64,000 nt of DNA from an uncultured Polaribacter sp. (GCF_947503855.1 NZ_CANNFF010000009.1:62001-126000), one strand, 5' to 3'; counted from the stretch's first letter, positions 24,842-33,884 are shown. Program-made: numbers and translations. The notes: generated from the sequence alone by a model not told the origin.

Positions 24842-26182
24842 ATGACATTTAAAGATTTAGGGTTATCCAAAAACATTTTAAAAGCAGTTGAAGAAAAAGG
24901 ATATACAAAACCATCTCCCATTCAAGAAAAAGCAATTCCACATATTTTAGAAGGCAAAGATATTTTAGCTTCTGCACAAACAGGAACAGGTAAAACTGCA
25001 GGTTTTACGTTGCCTGTTTTAGACTATTTATCGGAAACAAAACACCCAAAATACAGGCCTTTACGTGCCTTGGTTTTAACACCTACAAGAGAATTGGCTG
25101 CACAGGTTTACGAAAACGTTAGAGAGTATAGTAAGTATTTAAACATATATTCTGCTGTTGTTTTTGGGGGTGTAAAGCCAGCAAAACAAATAGCAACTTT
25201 AAAAAGAGGCGTAGATATTTTAGTGGCAACACCTGGTAGATTATTAGATTTACATAACCAAAAAGCTGTGTCTTTTAAACGTGTAGATGTATTAATTTTA
25301 GATGAAGCAGATAGAATGTTAGACATGGGCTTTGTTAGAGATATTAACAAAATAATCAGTTTTATGCCTGCAAAAAGGCAAAACTTACTGTTTTCTGCTA
25401 CTTTTTCTAATGATATAAAAAAATTAGCTGCTGGTATTTTAAAAAATCCTGTATCTGTAGAAACTGCACCACAGAATTCGACTGCAAAAAAGGTTACACA
25501 CAAAGTATACAAGGTTGATAAAAAACAAAAAACTGAGTTGGCTATTAAATTGATAAAAGATAATAATTGGTCTCAAGTTTTAATGTTTACAAGAACGAAA
25601 CATGGTGCTAATAAGTTAACTGAAAAGCTAATGAAAGCAGGTATTTCTGCTGCTGCTATACATGGTAATAAAAGCCAAGGGGCCAGAACAAAAGCGCTGA
25701 AAAATTTTAAGGAAAATACAATTAAAATTTTGGTGGCTACAGACATTGCTGCTCGTGGTTTAGATATTCCTTTATTACCACACGTTATTAATTACGAATT
25801 GCCAAATGTACCCGAAGATTATGTGCATAGAATTGGTAGAACTGGTAGAGCAGGTGCAGCTGGAGAGGCTATTTCTTTTGTGTGTAGTGAAGAAACTGAA
25901 TACCAAAACGAAATAGAAAAACTTTTACAAGAAAAATTAAAATCTACCATTTTAGAAGGTTTTGAGCCTACAGATACTGCACCACCTAAAAGAGCTGCAA
26001 CACAAAGCAAAAAGTCTTTTGGTAAAAAGAAAAAAACAACAAACTCCAATAGAAAATCAGGTACTGAAACTAGTTCTGCATCAAAAAGAAAACCAAAAAG
26101 AAAACTACATTTTAAAGAAAATAAACCTGCTGGAGCTACTTCTGGTAGAGGTAGAACTGGAGCGCCAAAAAAAAGAAGATAG
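24842..26182 (+). CDS. DEAD-box RNA helicase, RhlE type
   Basis: 446 residues. The Q motif (GYTKPSPIQ), Walker A AQTGTGKT (45-52), PTRELA, DEAD (154-157), SAT (185-187) and [10 protein letters not shown] (near 330) are all intact. The tail after residue 385 is strongly basic and low-complexity (Lys/Arg/Ser/Gly), as in RhlE-like helicases that act on structured RNA at low temperature. It remodels RNA in the cytoplasm, probably in ribosome assembly or decay. Monocistronic, ending in a C5/G5 hairpin. Confidence 0.95.
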   Translation: MTFKDLGLSKNILKAVEEKGYTKPSPIQEKAIPHILEGKDILASAQTGTGKTAGFTLPVLDYLSETKHPKYRPLRALVLTPTRELAAQVYENVREYSKYLNIYSAVVFGGVKPAKQIATLKRGVDILVATPGRLLDLHNQKAVSFKRVDVLILDEADRMLDMGFVRDINKIISFMPAKRQNLLFSATFSNDIKKLAAGILKNPVSVETAPQNSTAKKVTHKVYKVDKKQKTELAIKLIKDNNWSQVLMFTRTKHGANKLTEKLMKAGISAAAIHGNKSQGARTKALKNFKENTIKILVATDIAARGLDIPLLPHVINYELPNVPEDYVHRIGRTGRAGAAGEAISFVCSEETEYQNEIEKLLQEKLKSTILEGFEPTDTAPPKRAATQSKKSFGKKKKTTNSNRKSGTETSSASKRKPKRKLHFKENKPAGATSGRGRTGAPKKRR

Positions 26183-26206
26183 CCCCCTTTTATCCCCCAA
26201 AGGGGG
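26183..26206 (+). terminator. Terminator hairpin after the helicase gene
   Basis: CCCCCTTT and AAAGGGGG form an 8-bp stem with an 8-base loop, two bases after the stop codon, followed by a T-run at 26214-26220. Similar CCCCC-loop-GGGGG hairpins are common after flavobacterial genes. Confidence 0.65.
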
Positions 26207-26235
26207 AAATTAGTTTTTTTGTAGAATTTTTTTCA

Positions 26236-26330
26236 TACGATATGTCACGCTGTAAGCGTCTCACACATTGCTTTGTCACTTTTGGTTGAAACGTTTACAA
26301 CGTGACAAAGTGCTTGTTATACATTTCGTA
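26236..26330. repeat. Nested imperfect inverted repeats
   Basis: The outer arms TACGATATGT (26236-26245) and ACATTTCGTA (26321-26330) match at 9 of 10 positions. The inner arms 26244-26259 and 26291-26306 match at 14 of 16. A third pair, CTTTGTCAC (26271-26279) and GTGACAAAG (26302-26310), is perfect and competes with the inner arms. Together they make a 95-base palindromic element of mobile-element or RNA-switch appearance. Confidence 0.65.
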
Positions 26331-26354
26331 TTTCATGTTGGTGTTTAGATTTCT

Positions 26355-26362
26355 TATCTTTG
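26355..26362 (+). promoter_or_regulatory. -7 box (TATCTTTG) of the aminopeptidase P gene
   Basis: Exact TAnnTTTG match 20 bases before the ATG at 26383. A TTG at 26338-26340 is 14 bases upstream, shorter than the usual spacing. Confidence 0.55.
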
Positions 26363-26382
26363 AGTTTTAAAGAATATTCAAT

Positions 26383-27675
26383 ATGAAATACCATCAAATA
26401 GACTCCCAATTATTTATAAAAAACCGTAAAAATTTTGCTTCTAAAATGAAGCCAAATAGTATTGCTGTTTTTAATTCTAATGATATTTATCCGATTTCTG
26501 CAGATAGCACAATGCCTTTTCAACAACACAGAGATATTTTTTATTTAAGTGGAGTAGATCAAGAAGAAAGTGTTTTAATGCTGTTTCCAGATTGCCCTAA
26601 TGAAAATTTGCGTGAAATTTTATTTTTAACAGAAACAAATGCACATATTGCTGTATGGGAAGGCGAAAAATTAACCAAAGAGGCCGCTACAAAAACGAGT
26701 GGTGTACAAACCATTTATTGGTTGCAAGACCTAGAAAAAGTCTTGTTTGAAATGGCGTCTTACGCAGATACTTTTTACATAAACACCAACGAACATTACA
26801 GAGCAAATGTAGCAACTGAAACTCGTGAAGATCGATTTACAAAATGGTTGTTGGCTAAACACCCTGCACATTCTGTAGCAAAAAGCAATCCTATTTTACA
26901 ACGCTTACGTTCTGTAAAAGACCAAATTGAATTAGATTTAATGCAACTAGCCTGTAACATCACAGAAAAAGGGTTTAGACGAATTTTAGACTTTATAAAA
27001 CCTGGTGTTTGGGAATTTGAAATTGAAGCAGAGTTATTGCATGAATTTGTAAGAAATAGATCTAAAGGTTTTGCTTACACACCCATAATTGCCTCTGGAA
27101 ACAATGCCAATGTTTTGCATTATACAGAGAACAATCAGCAATGTAAAGCTGGCGATTTAATTTTGTTTGATACTGCTGCTGAGTATGCAAATTACTCAAG
27201 TGATTTATCTAGAACTGTACCTGTTTCTGGTAAATTTACAGACAGACAAAAAGCCGTTTACAATGCTGTTAATCAGGTTAAAAAAGAAGCTACAAAATTA
27301 TTAGTTCCTGGTACAATTTGGAAAGATTACCATATAGAAGTTGGTAAATTGATGACATCAGAATTATTAAAACTAGGTTTAATAGACAAAGCTGATGTGC
27401 AAAATGAAGATAAAAACTGGCCTGCTTACAAAAAGTATTTTATGCATGGTACAAGTCACCATATTGGCTTAGATACACATGATTATGGCTTATTACACGA
27501 GCCAATGCAAGCAAATAATGTATTTACTGTAGAGCCTGGTATTTATATTCCAGAAGAAGGTTTTGGTATTCGTTTAGAAGATGATGTTGTGATTCAAAAA
27601 CAAGGTGAACCTTTTAATTTGATGCAAAATATTCCTATTGAAGCAGATGAAATTGAAGATATTATGAACCCATAA
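26383..27675 (+). CDS. Xaa-Pro aminopeptidase (aminopeptidase P, M24B)
   Basis: 430 residues. An N-terminal aminopeptidase-P domain (about 1-150) precedes a pita-bread catalytic domain. The five metal ligands are visible: Asp in LILFDTAAEY, Asp in SSDLSRTVPV, His in HGTSHHIGLD, Glu in TVEPGIYIPE and Glu in IRLEDDVV. The two-manganese enzyme removes an N-terminal residue next to proline, in peptide recycling. No signal peptide, so cytoplasmic. It ends 14 bases from a convergent hydrolase gene without a clear terminator. Confidence 0.94.
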   Translation: MKYHQIDSQLFIKNRKNFASKMKPNSIAVFNSNDIYPISADSTMPFQQHRDIFYLSGVDQEESVLMLFPDCPNENLREILFLTETNAHIAVWEGEKLTKEAATKTSGVQTIYWLQDLEKVLFEMASYADTFYINTNEHYRANVATETREDRFTKWLLAKHPAHSVAKSNPILQRLRSVKDQIELDLMQLACNITEKGFRRILDFIKPGVWEFEIEAELLHEFVRNRSKGFAYTPIIASGNNANVLHYTENNQQCKAGDLILFDTAAEYANYSSDLSRTVPVSGKFTDRQKAVYNAVNQVKKEATKLLVPGTIWKDYHIEVGKLMTSELLKLGLIDKADVQNEDKNWPAYKKYFMHGTSHHIGLDTHDYGLLHEPMQANNVFTVEPGIYIPEEGFGIRLEDDVVIQKQGEPFNLMQNIPIEADEIEDIMNP

Positions 27676-27689
27676 TAAACTCACTTTTT

Positions 27690-28484
27690 TTATGCTAAAG
27701 ATTCAATAAATTTAATAGTTTCTGTATTAAACGTTTCTGGCTGTTCTACATTTACAACATGCCCACATTTATCAACTATAAATAAAGAAGATGTAACATG
27801 TTTAGCAACTATATTTTTTATTGAAGGTAAAAACAAATGATCTTCTGCACCCATTACATATAAAGTAGGTATTTTAATATCTTTTGTTCTAAAAAAACGT
27901 AATAACGGGTTTATCTCTGAAGTTAATTTAAACCATCTTATAAACTCTTTTTGGTAAAGTTTTTTAGCTTCATTTACAAATAACGATCTCGATTTTTTAT
28001 GATTTCTTTTTGGCATAATAATAAATGCAAAAAACTTATACAATAGCATGTATGGCACCACCGATTTAAAAATTACACCGAGTTTCATTAGTATTTGAGA
28101 ACGGATATTTAATTTAATAATGGCACCTCCCATGATCATACTTTGCACTAATTCTGGTTTTTTTTCTGCCAAATTACGTATCAAAATAGTTCCTAAAGAG
28201 ATACCTATAAAATGCGATTTTTCAATCTTTAAATGCTCTATAACCTCAACAATATCATTGGTAATCGAATCAAACGTGTATTTAGGATTAAAGGTATCTT
28301 TTAAAGACGGTTTGCTGTTTCCATGACCACGCAAATCTAAAATTAAAACGTTAAAATGCTTTTTAAAATCGCGCACTTGTTTAAACCAAATAGAACTGCT
28401 ACCTCCTGCTCCATGAACAAAAGTTACCCATTCTTTAGAAGTTGCATGCGGATATGTATAGTAATTTAACAAATGTTTCTTCAA
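27690..28484 (-). CDS. Alpha/beta hydrolase
   Basis: 264 residues. HGAGGSS near 24-30 forms the oxyanion region, RGHGNS precedes the cap, the nucleophile is Ser96 in GISLG, the acid is probably Asp in MGAEDHLF, and His in DKCGHVVNVEQP completes the triad. The nucleophile elbow is GISLG, not the more common GHSxG. The start is a TTG at 28484, and a perfect -7 box (TATTTTTG, minus strand, 28503-28496) lies 12 bases upstream. No substrate can be inferred. Confidence 0.88.
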   Translation of the reverse strand: MKKHLLNYYTYPHATSKEWVTFVHGAGGSSSIWFKQVRDFKKHFNVLILDLRGHGNSKPSLKDTFNPKYTFDSITNDIVEVIEHLKIEKSHFIGISLGTILIRNLAEKKPELVQSMIMGGAIIKLNIRSQILMKLGVIFKSVVPYMLLYKFFAFIIMPKRNHKKSRSLFVNEAKKLYQKEFIRWFKLTSEINPLLRFFRTKDIKIPTLYVMGAEDHLFLPSIKNIVAKHVTSSLFIVDKCGHVVNVEQPETFNTETIKFIESLA

Positions 28485-28560
28485 AATTATATAAGCAAAA
28501 ATAAACTATTTTATTTTGATGTTCTTTTATTTATCATTGTTTAAATTTTCTCAGAAAAAC

Positions 28561-28587
28561 TTAAAGATTTGGTGTGGAAATCTTTAA
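28561..28587. repeat. Perfect 10-bp inverted repeat
   Basis: TTAAAGATTT and AAATCTTTAA flank GGTGTGG. A further TTAAAGATTT direct copy occurs about 33 bases on (28605-28614). It lies in the divergent region between the hydrolase and the thioredoxin gene, and could be an operator. No T-run follows. Confidence 0.5.
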
Positions 28588-28680
28588 ATGAAATTGAGTT
28601 GATTAAAGATTTTGTGATATGTAGTATTCATATTTAAAAAACCTTAGAAAAAATATTCCCATGTGTCACTTTTGTCACAC

Positions 28681-28697
28681 TTGTAAAGTATTTACAA
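28681..28697. promoter_or_regulatory. 17-bp palindromic operator upstream of the thioredoxin-ArsP pair
   Basis: TTGTAAA-GTA-TTTACAA is a perfect dyad placed just upstream of the -7 box at 28716-28723, covering the -33 region. Short AT-rich dyads of this form are typical for ArsR/SmtB-type metalloregulators, which would fit a downstream arsenical permease. No arsR gene lies in the window. Confidence 0.6.
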
Positions 28698-28715
28698 ACT
28701 TACCTTTGTACAAAA

Positions 28716-28723
28716 TACTTTTG
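28716..28723 (+). promoter_or_regulatory. -7 box (TACTTTTG) of the thioredoxin-permease operon
   Basis: Exact TAnnTTTG match four bases before the ATG at 28728. The predicted start point falls on the start codon, so the message should be leaderless. TTTA at 28691-28694, inside the dyad, is at about the -33 distance. Confidence 0.6.
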
Positions 28724-28727
28724 TGTT

Positions 28728-28961
28728 ATGACTCATATTAAAATATTAGGCACTGGTTGCCAAAAATGTAAAACACTTACCAATCTAGTAAAAAATATTG
28801 TTGCAGAAAATAATATTGATGCAACTATTGAAAAAGTAGAAGACATTCAAGAAATTATGAAATTTAGTGTGCTAACAACACCTGCTTTGGTTATAAATAA
28901 TGTGGTTGCATTAAAAGGGAGTATCCCTTCTAAAGAGGAGATATTGGCGTTTTTAAAATAA
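28728..28961 (+). CDS. Small thioredoxin-fold redox protein
   Basis: 77 residues, a minimal thioredoxin fold with the active-site motif GTGCQKCKTL near residues 9-18 and the cis-proline segment VLTTPALVINN near 47-57. It matches the 'redox-active disulfide protein 2' family (MJ0307-like), which commonly travels with ArsP-type permeases. It probably reduces or hands on a thiol partner of the permease next door. The gene is 60 bases upstream of the permease, behind a palindromic operator. Confidence 0.93.
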   Translation: MTHIKILGTGCQKCKTLTNLVKNIVAENNIDATIEKVEDIQEIMKFSVLTTPALVINNVVALKGSIPSKEEILAFLK

Positions 28962-29021
28962 AAAATTCCTTTTTTTATTTTAAAAAAGTTCGTTGCTTTT
29001 CAGTTATAAATCTCATTTAAA

Positions 29022-29999
29022 ATGTTTGATTGGATTCAAAATTTGGCAGATTGGTTTGTTTATGATGTTCTTAATTTAACCAAAGAACAACATTTAGCAG
29101 AAGCGCTTAATTTTTTTATTTATGATACTACAAAGATTCTTATTCTACTCTTTGTAGTGATCTTTTTTATGGGAATTGTAAATAGTTATTTCCCAGTTGA
29201 TAAAGTTAAAAATTACCTTTCTAGAAATAAATTATATGGTTTAGAATATCTAATGGCGAGTCTTTTTGGAGTGGTTACCCCATTTTGCTCTTGTTCATCA
29301 GTACCCTTATTTATTGGGTTTGTAAGAGGAGGAATTCCTTTAGGTGTTACTTTTGCTTTTTTAATTACATCTCCTTTGGTAAATGAGGTGGCTATTGGTC
29401 TTTTTATAGGATTGTTTGGTTTAAAAACAACCTTAATTTATGTGGTAAGTGGCGTACTTTTAGGGTCGATTTCTGGAATTATCCTTCAAAAATTAAAATT
29501 AGAACGTTTTTTAAAACCTTGGGTAAAAGAGGTTTTAGAAAATGCACAAAGAGATCAGGATATTTTTAAAGCAGAAAATAAAAAATTTACAGCGCGTTTG
29601 TCCGTTATTTGGGATGAAGTTGTAAAAATTTTAAAAGGTATTATTCCTTATGTTTTAGTAGGAATTGCTATTGGTGGTTTAATGCATGGTTATATTCCAG
29701 AAGGATTTTTTGAAAAATATTTAGACAAAAACAATTTATTTGCAGTACCTATTGCAACTATTTTAGCAGTGCCTATGTATTCTAATGCCTCAGGAATTTT
29801 GCCAGTTGTACAAGTTTTAGTAGCAAAAGGAATTCCTTTAGGAACTGCAATTGCTTTTATGATGGGTGTTGTAGGGCTTTCTTTACCAGAAGCAATGCTT
29901 TTAAAAAAAGTGATGACTTTAAGATTAATAACTATCTTTTTTGGTGTGGTAACCCTATGTATTATCCTTTCTGGTTATTTGTTTAACCTTATTTTATAA
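29022..29999 (+). CDS. ArsP/DUF318-family permease
   Basis: 325 residues with about eight hydrophobic segments in two groups separated by a cytoplasmic loop (about 175-205). The first group has the family motif VVTPFCSCSSVPLFIGFVRGG and TSPLVNEVAIG; the second has VPMYSNASGILPV and MMGVVGLSLPEA. ArsP exports trivalent organoarsenicals such as methylarsenite, and other family members are of unknown specificity. The cysteines of FCSCSS support thiol chemistry, in line with its thioredoxin neighbour. The substrate is inferred from the family. Confidence 0.9.
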   Translation: MFDWIQNLADWFVYDVLNLTKEQHLAEALNFFIYDTTKILILLFVVIFFMGIVNSYFPVDKVKNYLSRNKLYGLEYLMASLFGVVTPFCSCSSVPLFIGFVRGGIPLGVTFAFLITSPLVNEVAIGLFIGLFGLKTTLIYVVSGVLLGSISGIILQKLKLERFLKPWVKEVLENAQRDQDIFKAENKKFTARLSVIWDEVVKILKGIIPYVLVGIAIGGLMHGYIPEGFFEKYLDKNNLFAVPIATILAVPMYSNASGILPVVQVLVAKGIPLGTAIAFMMGVVGLSLPEAMLLKKVMTLRLITIFFGVVTLCIILSGYLFNLIL

Positions 30000-30098
30000 A
30001 ACAAGCCAAAGCCACCAAAAAAACTTAAAAAAGTAGCGCCTAATTGCCTGAAATTTATGTGCATAAACTTTATAAAGTTTCAGTTCTAAAAGCATTTT

Positions 30099-30221
30099 CT
30101 ATGAAGATTGCAGAAAAAAGAGAAGCAATAGAATAAGTGCGCCATAAATAAAATATAAGCCTATTCTATCAATAAAACCTACTTTTACACCTAAATAGGT
30201 AGTAAAGTTAAATTGCCTCAT
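30099..30221 (-). CDS. Possible small membrane protein or gene remnant
   Basis: A 40-codon ORF with an ATG start. It begins MRQFNFTTYLGVKVGF, continues with a single strongly hydrophobic helix (FIYGALILLLLFFL) and ends QSS. It is the only coding-like stretch in the 320-base gap between the permease and the next hydrolase. The arrangement loosely recalls the C-terminus of apolipoprotein N-acyltransferase, so it may be a remnant. No promoter or purine-rich site is seen. The rest of the gap shows nothing recognisable. Confidence 0.3.
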   Translation of the reverse strand: MRQFNFTTYLGVKVGFIDRIGLYFIYGALILLLLFFLQSS

Positions 30222-30310
30222 CCAAAAAAAGTGAAAAGAGTGTAAAATAAGCAATCTAAATTTCTTTTATTTTGTTTATAAATTGATGGATTTAGAGATG
30301 AAAATATACA

Positions 30311-30318
30311 TATTTTTG
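30311..30318 (+). promoter_or_regulatory. -7 box (TATTTTTG) overlapping the start of a hydrolase gene
   Basis: An exact match ending one base before ATGATG at 30320-30325. The predicted transcription start is at about 30323, which favours the second ATG and a leaderless message. Confidence 0.5.
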
Positions 30319-30322
30319 TATG

Positions 30323-31108
30323 ATGCAAAAAACCATCACTTTTAAAAATGCAAAAATTTCCTTTTCAGACGTCGGAAAAGGAACTGCTGTGGTTTTAATC
30401 CATGGTTTTTTAGAAAATTCCACAATGTGGAATACCATAAAACCGAAACTTTCAAAAAGAAACAGGGTTGTTACTATAGATTTGTTAGGCCATGGAAAAA
30501 GCGATTGTTTGGGTTATGTGCATACTATAGAACTTTTTTCTGAGGCTATAGAAGCTGTTTTAAAACACTTAAAACTTAGAAAATATATTTTGGTTGGGCA
30601 TTCTTTAGGAGGCTATGTTAGTTTGCAACTAGCCAAAAATAATCCTTCTAAAATAAAGGGGTTGTGCTTATTAAATTCAACCTCTAATGAAGATTCTGAA
30701 GAACGTAAAAAACTACGTTTTAGAGCTAACAAAATGATACAAAGTAACTTTACCAATATGGTTAGAATGTCTTTTGTAAATTTATTTAGCGAAGCAAATA
30801 GAAAAACATTTAAAACAGAAATAAATGCCGCTTTGCAGGAAGCCTTACAAACGCCAATACAAGGATATATGGCTGCTAACGAAGGTATGCGAATTCGTAA
30901 AAATAGCAGTGCAGTTTTGGTTGAAAACAGTTTTAAAAAATTAATTATTACTGGAAAAAAAGACCCAGTTTTAGACTTAGAAATCTCTTTACAAGAGGCT
31001 AAAAAAACCAATACTAAAATTGTGTTTTTAAATGGTGGGCACATGAGCCATATTGAAAACAAAGAGGAATTAATTACCGCTTTAAAGGCATTTATAAAAT
31101 TCTGTTAA
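30323..31108 (+). CDS. Alpha/beta hydrolase
   Basis: 261 residues from the second ATG. The oxyanion motif is LIHGFLENS (near 26-34), followed by LLGHGKSD. The nucleophile is Ser94 in VGHSLGGYV, the acid probably Asp in GKKDPVLDLE, and the catalytic His in NGGHMSHIENKEE. The sequence is of the general lipase/esterase/2-hydroxy-6-oxo-dienoate hydrolase-like type; no substrate can be assigned. It is monocistronic and convergent with thiL. Confidence 0.88.
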   Translation: MQKTITFKNAKISFSDVGKGTAVVLIHGFLENSTMWNTIKPKLSKRNRVVTIDLLGHGKSDCLGYVHTIELFSEAIEAVLKHLKLRKYILVGHSLGGYVSLQLAKNNPSKIKGLCLLNSTSNEDSEERKKLRFRANKMIQSNFTNMVRMSFVNLFSEANRKTFKTEINAALQEALQTPIQGYMAANEGMRIRKNSSAVLVENSFKKLIITGKKDPVLDLEISLQEAKKTNTKIVFLNGGHMSHIENKEELITALKAFIKFC

Positions 31109-31128
31109 GGTTTTTATTAAAAACCCAA

Positions 31129-31145
31129 TATTGTAACTTACAATA
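31129..31145. repeat. Perfect 17-bp palindrome in the convergent gap
   Basis: TATTGTAA-C-TTACAATA lies 20 bases after the hydrolase stop and 137 bases from the thiL stop. Its one-base centre makes it unsuitable as a hairpin loop, so it looks more like a protein-binding site. No gene start is near it. Confidence 0.4.
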
Positions 31146-31281
31146 ACTTTAGCTGTAAGAAAAAGTGACGTATAAAAATCAATTAGAAAATTTTATATGT
31201 AGATGAATTGCCTTCTCCGTTTGATGTAAGCACTTTAAAAAATGTTCCGTATCTATATAATCAAACAAATCTTTTAAAAAC

Positions 31282-32331
31282 TTACTCCTCTTTCATTCCA
31301 TTCCAACCTTGGGCTTTTAGCTCAATTTCTTGGTTGGCTCTTGTTACTAGTTGTAAGCCTTGATTTTCTTCTGTAATATGCCCAATAATAGAAAAATTAG
31401 GATTGCCTTTTATTTTATCAAAATCGGCAATAGGCACAGTAAATAACAATTCGTAATCTTCACCTCCACTTAAAGCAACCATGGTAGAATCTAATTCAAA
31501 CTCTTCACAAGTAGAGATTACTTGTGGATCTAAAGGTAATTTGTCTTCATAGACCTTACAACCTACTTTACTTTGTGTACAAATATGAAAAAGTTCTGAT
31601 GAAATTCCGTCGGAAACATCAATCATAGCAGTAGGTTTTACATCTAACTCTTTTAACAAACCAGCTACATCTTTACGTGCTTCTGGTTTTAATTGACGCT
31701 CAATTAAATAGGTATATTTATCTAAATCTGGTTGATTATTTGGGTCTACCTTAAAAACTTGCTTTTCTCTTTCTAACACCTGCAAACCTAAATAAGCTGC
31801 ACCAACATCACCAGAAACCACAATTAAATCGGTTACTTTAGCACCATTTCTATAAACAACATTGTCTTTTTCGGCTTTTCCAATAGCGGTTACAGAAAGT
31901 AACATTCCTTTGGTAGAAGAGGTGGTGTCTCCACCAATTAAATCTACTTTATAAGTGTCACAAGCTAACTGAATACCTGCATATAATTCTTCAATAGCTT
32001 CTAAAGGAAATCTATTAGAAACAGCAATAGAAACCGTAATTTGTTCTGCAGCTCCATTCATCGCATATACATCAGATAAATTAACTATCACAGCCTTATA
32101 CCCTAAATGTTTTAAGGGCATATAACTTAAATCAAAATGCACACCTTCTATTAACAAATCTGTAGTTACCAAAGTTTGTTTATCTGAAGTCGCTAAAACT
32201 GCAGCATCGTCTCCTATTCCTTTTAAAGAAGAGGCCTGATTGATTTTAAAATACTGTGTAATATGGTTAATTAAGCCAAACTCACCAAGTTTAGCTAAAG
32301 AGGTTTTGCTTTGATTTTTATCTTCTAACAT
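31282..32331 (-). CDS. thiL: Thiamine-monophosphate kinase
   Basis: About 349 residues from MLEDKNQ. The PurM/ThiL fold is shown by KGIGDDAAVLA and LVTTDLLIEGVHFDLSYMP (ATP/Mg sites), AVIVNLSDVYAMNGAAEQ, DLIGGDTTSSTKGM and MIDVSDGISSELFHI, ending in LSGGEDYELLFTV. It phosphorylates thiamine phosphate to the diphosphate cofactor. The start at 32331 is preferred over an upstream in-frame codon (32370) because a perfect -7 box lies at 32336-32343 between them. Confidence 0.95.
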   Translation of the reverse strand: MLEDKNQSKTSLAKLGEFGLINHITQYFKINQASSLKGIGDDAAVLATSDKQTLVTTDLLIEGVHFDLSYMPLKHLGYKAVIVNLSDVYAMNGAAEQITVSIAVSNRFPLEAIEELYAGIQLACDTYKVDLIGGDTTSSTKGMLLSVTAIGKAEKDNVVYRNGAKVTDLIVVSGDVGAAYLGLQVLEREKQVFKVDPNNQPDLDKYTYLIERQLKPEARKDVAGLLKELDVKPTAMIDVSDGISSELFHICTQSKVGCKVYEDKLPLDPQVISTCEEFELDSTMVALSGGEDYELLFTVPIADFDKIKGNPNFSIIGHITEENQGLQLVTRANQEIELKAQGWNGMKEE

Positions 32332-32335
32332 TTTG

Positions 32336-32343
32336 CAAAGATA
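32336..32343 (-). promoter_or_regulatory. -7 box (TATCTTTG) of thiL
   Basis: Exact match on the minus strand, ending five bases before the ATG at 32331, which predicts a leaderless thiL transcript and rules out the upstream start. Confidence 0.6.
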
Positions 32344-32408
32344 GTTACATTTTAAAAAGCTACTAAACACTTTAACACAGTTATTTAATTAATTTAACCA
32401 TTAAATAG

Positions 32409-32416
32409 TATTTTTG
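32409..32416 (+). promoter_or_regulatory. -7 box (TATTTTTG) of the surface-protein/MbnPH operon
   Basis: Exact TAnnTTTG, predicting transcription from about 32422 and a leader of some 16 bases before the ATG at 32438. An upstream in-frame TTG at 32414 lies within this box and cannot be the start. Confidence 0.6.
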
Positions 32417-32437
32417 AGAAATGTAAAAGTTTATGCG

Positions 32438-33868
32438 ATGAAAAAAATTACATTTTCACTCTTTTTTTTAGCCTTTTTAACTGCTGCTCAAACACCTTGT
32501 GTTAATGGTTTTGCAAACATATATCCTTGTAATAATTACGATTTACTTTCTCATATTTCTTTGAATACTCTGGCAGGAAATGGTACAGAAGGAAATGATA
32601 GTTGGGGTTGGACAGATCCAAATACCCAAAAAGAATATGCTTTAATGGGCATAAACAAAGGGGTTGTTTTTATAGATATTACAAATCCTTTAACTCCAAT
32701 TATTTTAGGTACTCTTAAAACAAGTACAGTAAATAGTTCTTGGAGAGATATAAAAGTATATAAAGATTATGCATTTATTGTAAGTGAAGCACTTAACCAT
32801 GGAATGCAAGTTTTTGATTTAAAACGATTAAGAACGGTTACAACTCCTCCTGAAGAATTTAGTGCAGATGTACATTTTACAGAATTTGGAAGTGCTCATA
32901 ATATCGTAATTAATGAAGAAAGTGGTTATGCTTATATAGTTGGTGCAAGTAGAAGCTCTACTTATATAGGCGGCCCAATATTTATAAATATTCAAGATCC
33001 TTTAAATCCTATATCAGAAGGTGGTTTTGCTGCAGGTGGTTATTCTCATGATGCGCAAGTTGTAACTTATAACGGACCTGATAATGATTATACTGGAAAA
33101 GAAATTCTTATTGGTAGTAATGAAAATGAAGTTGTAATTGCAGATGTTTCTGATAAAAATAATCCGAAAGTAATCGCTACAATAAGCTATACCAATGTTA
33201 GATATGCTCATCAAGGTTGGTTTACAGAAGATTTTAAATATTTTATTTTAGGTGATGAATTAGATGAACTTAGAGTAGGAAACAATACAAGAACCATTGT
33301 TTTTGATTTTACAGATTTAGACAATCCTTTATATCATTTCGATTATGTTGGAAGTAGTGCAGCCATAGATCATAACGGATATGTAAAAAACAATATTTAT
33401 TACCTTGCAAGTTATACTGCAGGTGTTAGAATGATAGATGTTTCTGATGCTACAAACAAAAACTTCACTGAAGTAGGTTATTTTGACACCTATCCTAATA
33501 ATAACAACACAGCATTTAATGGAGTTTGGAACGTATATCCTTATTTTCCTAGTGGGAATATTATTATTAGTGATATTGATGACGGTTTTTTTGTGATCAG
33601 AAAAAACGGAACTCTTGGATTAGAAAATCAACAACTCAAAAATTCATTTTCTTTATATCCAAATCCAGTATCCGAAAAAGTAACCATCAGAATGGCTAAT
33701 AATAAAACGATTAATAGTGTTCGCGTTTTTTCAATATTAGGTAAAAAAGTAATTGATTTAAACACTATAAACCAATCAGAATACGTTTTAAATACAACCC
33801 ATTTAAATAAAGGAATATACCTTGTAAAAGTTAATAGTACTCTTATTAAAAAATTAGTTGTTAACTAA
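32438..33868 (+). CDS. Choice-of-anchor B family protein with T9SS sorting domain
   Basis: 476 residues with a signal peptide (MKKITFSLFFLAFLTAAQ). The body has LVIVD-type propeller repeats (GVVFIDITNPLTPIILG, SWRDIKVYKDYAFIVSEA, HGMQVFDLKRL) and matches the choice-of-anchor B family. The C-terminal ~75 residues form a type A T9SS signal: SLYPNPVSEKVTI, VRVFSILGKKV, and HLNKGIYLVKV...KKLVV. It should cross the outer membrane through the type IX system and be attached to the surface. First gene of the operon leading to the MbnP/MbnH pair. Confidence 0.92.
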   Translation: MKKITFSLFFLAFLTAAQTPCVNGFANIYPCNNYDLLSHISLNTLAGNGTEGNDSWGWTDPNTQKEYALMGINKGVVFIDITNPLTPIILGTLKTSTVNSSWRDIKVYKDYAFIVSEALNHGMQVFDLKRLRTVTTPPEEFSADVHFTEFGSAHNIVINEESGYAYIVGASRSSTYIGGPIFINIQDPLNPISEGGFAAGGYSHDAQVVTYNGPDNDYTGKEILIGSNENEVVIADVSDKNNPKVIATISYTNVRYAHQGWFTEDFKYFILGDELDELRVGNNTRTIVFDFTDLDNPLYHFDYVGSSAAIDHNGYVKNNIYYLASYTAGVRMIDVSDATNKNFTEVGYFDTYPNNNNTAFNGVWNVYPYFPSGNIIISDIDDGFFVIRKNGTLGLENQQLKNSFSLYPNPVSEKVTIRMANNKTINSVRVFSILGKKVIDLNTINQSEYVLNTTHLNKGIYLVKVNSTLIKKLVVN

Positions 33869-33884
33869 ACGTATCCATTTTTTC

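Noticed and set aside
30613..31062. 149-codon open frame antisense to the alpha/beta hydrolase
   Set aside because: The sense gene has a complete catalytic triad; the antisense product has no recognisable domain.
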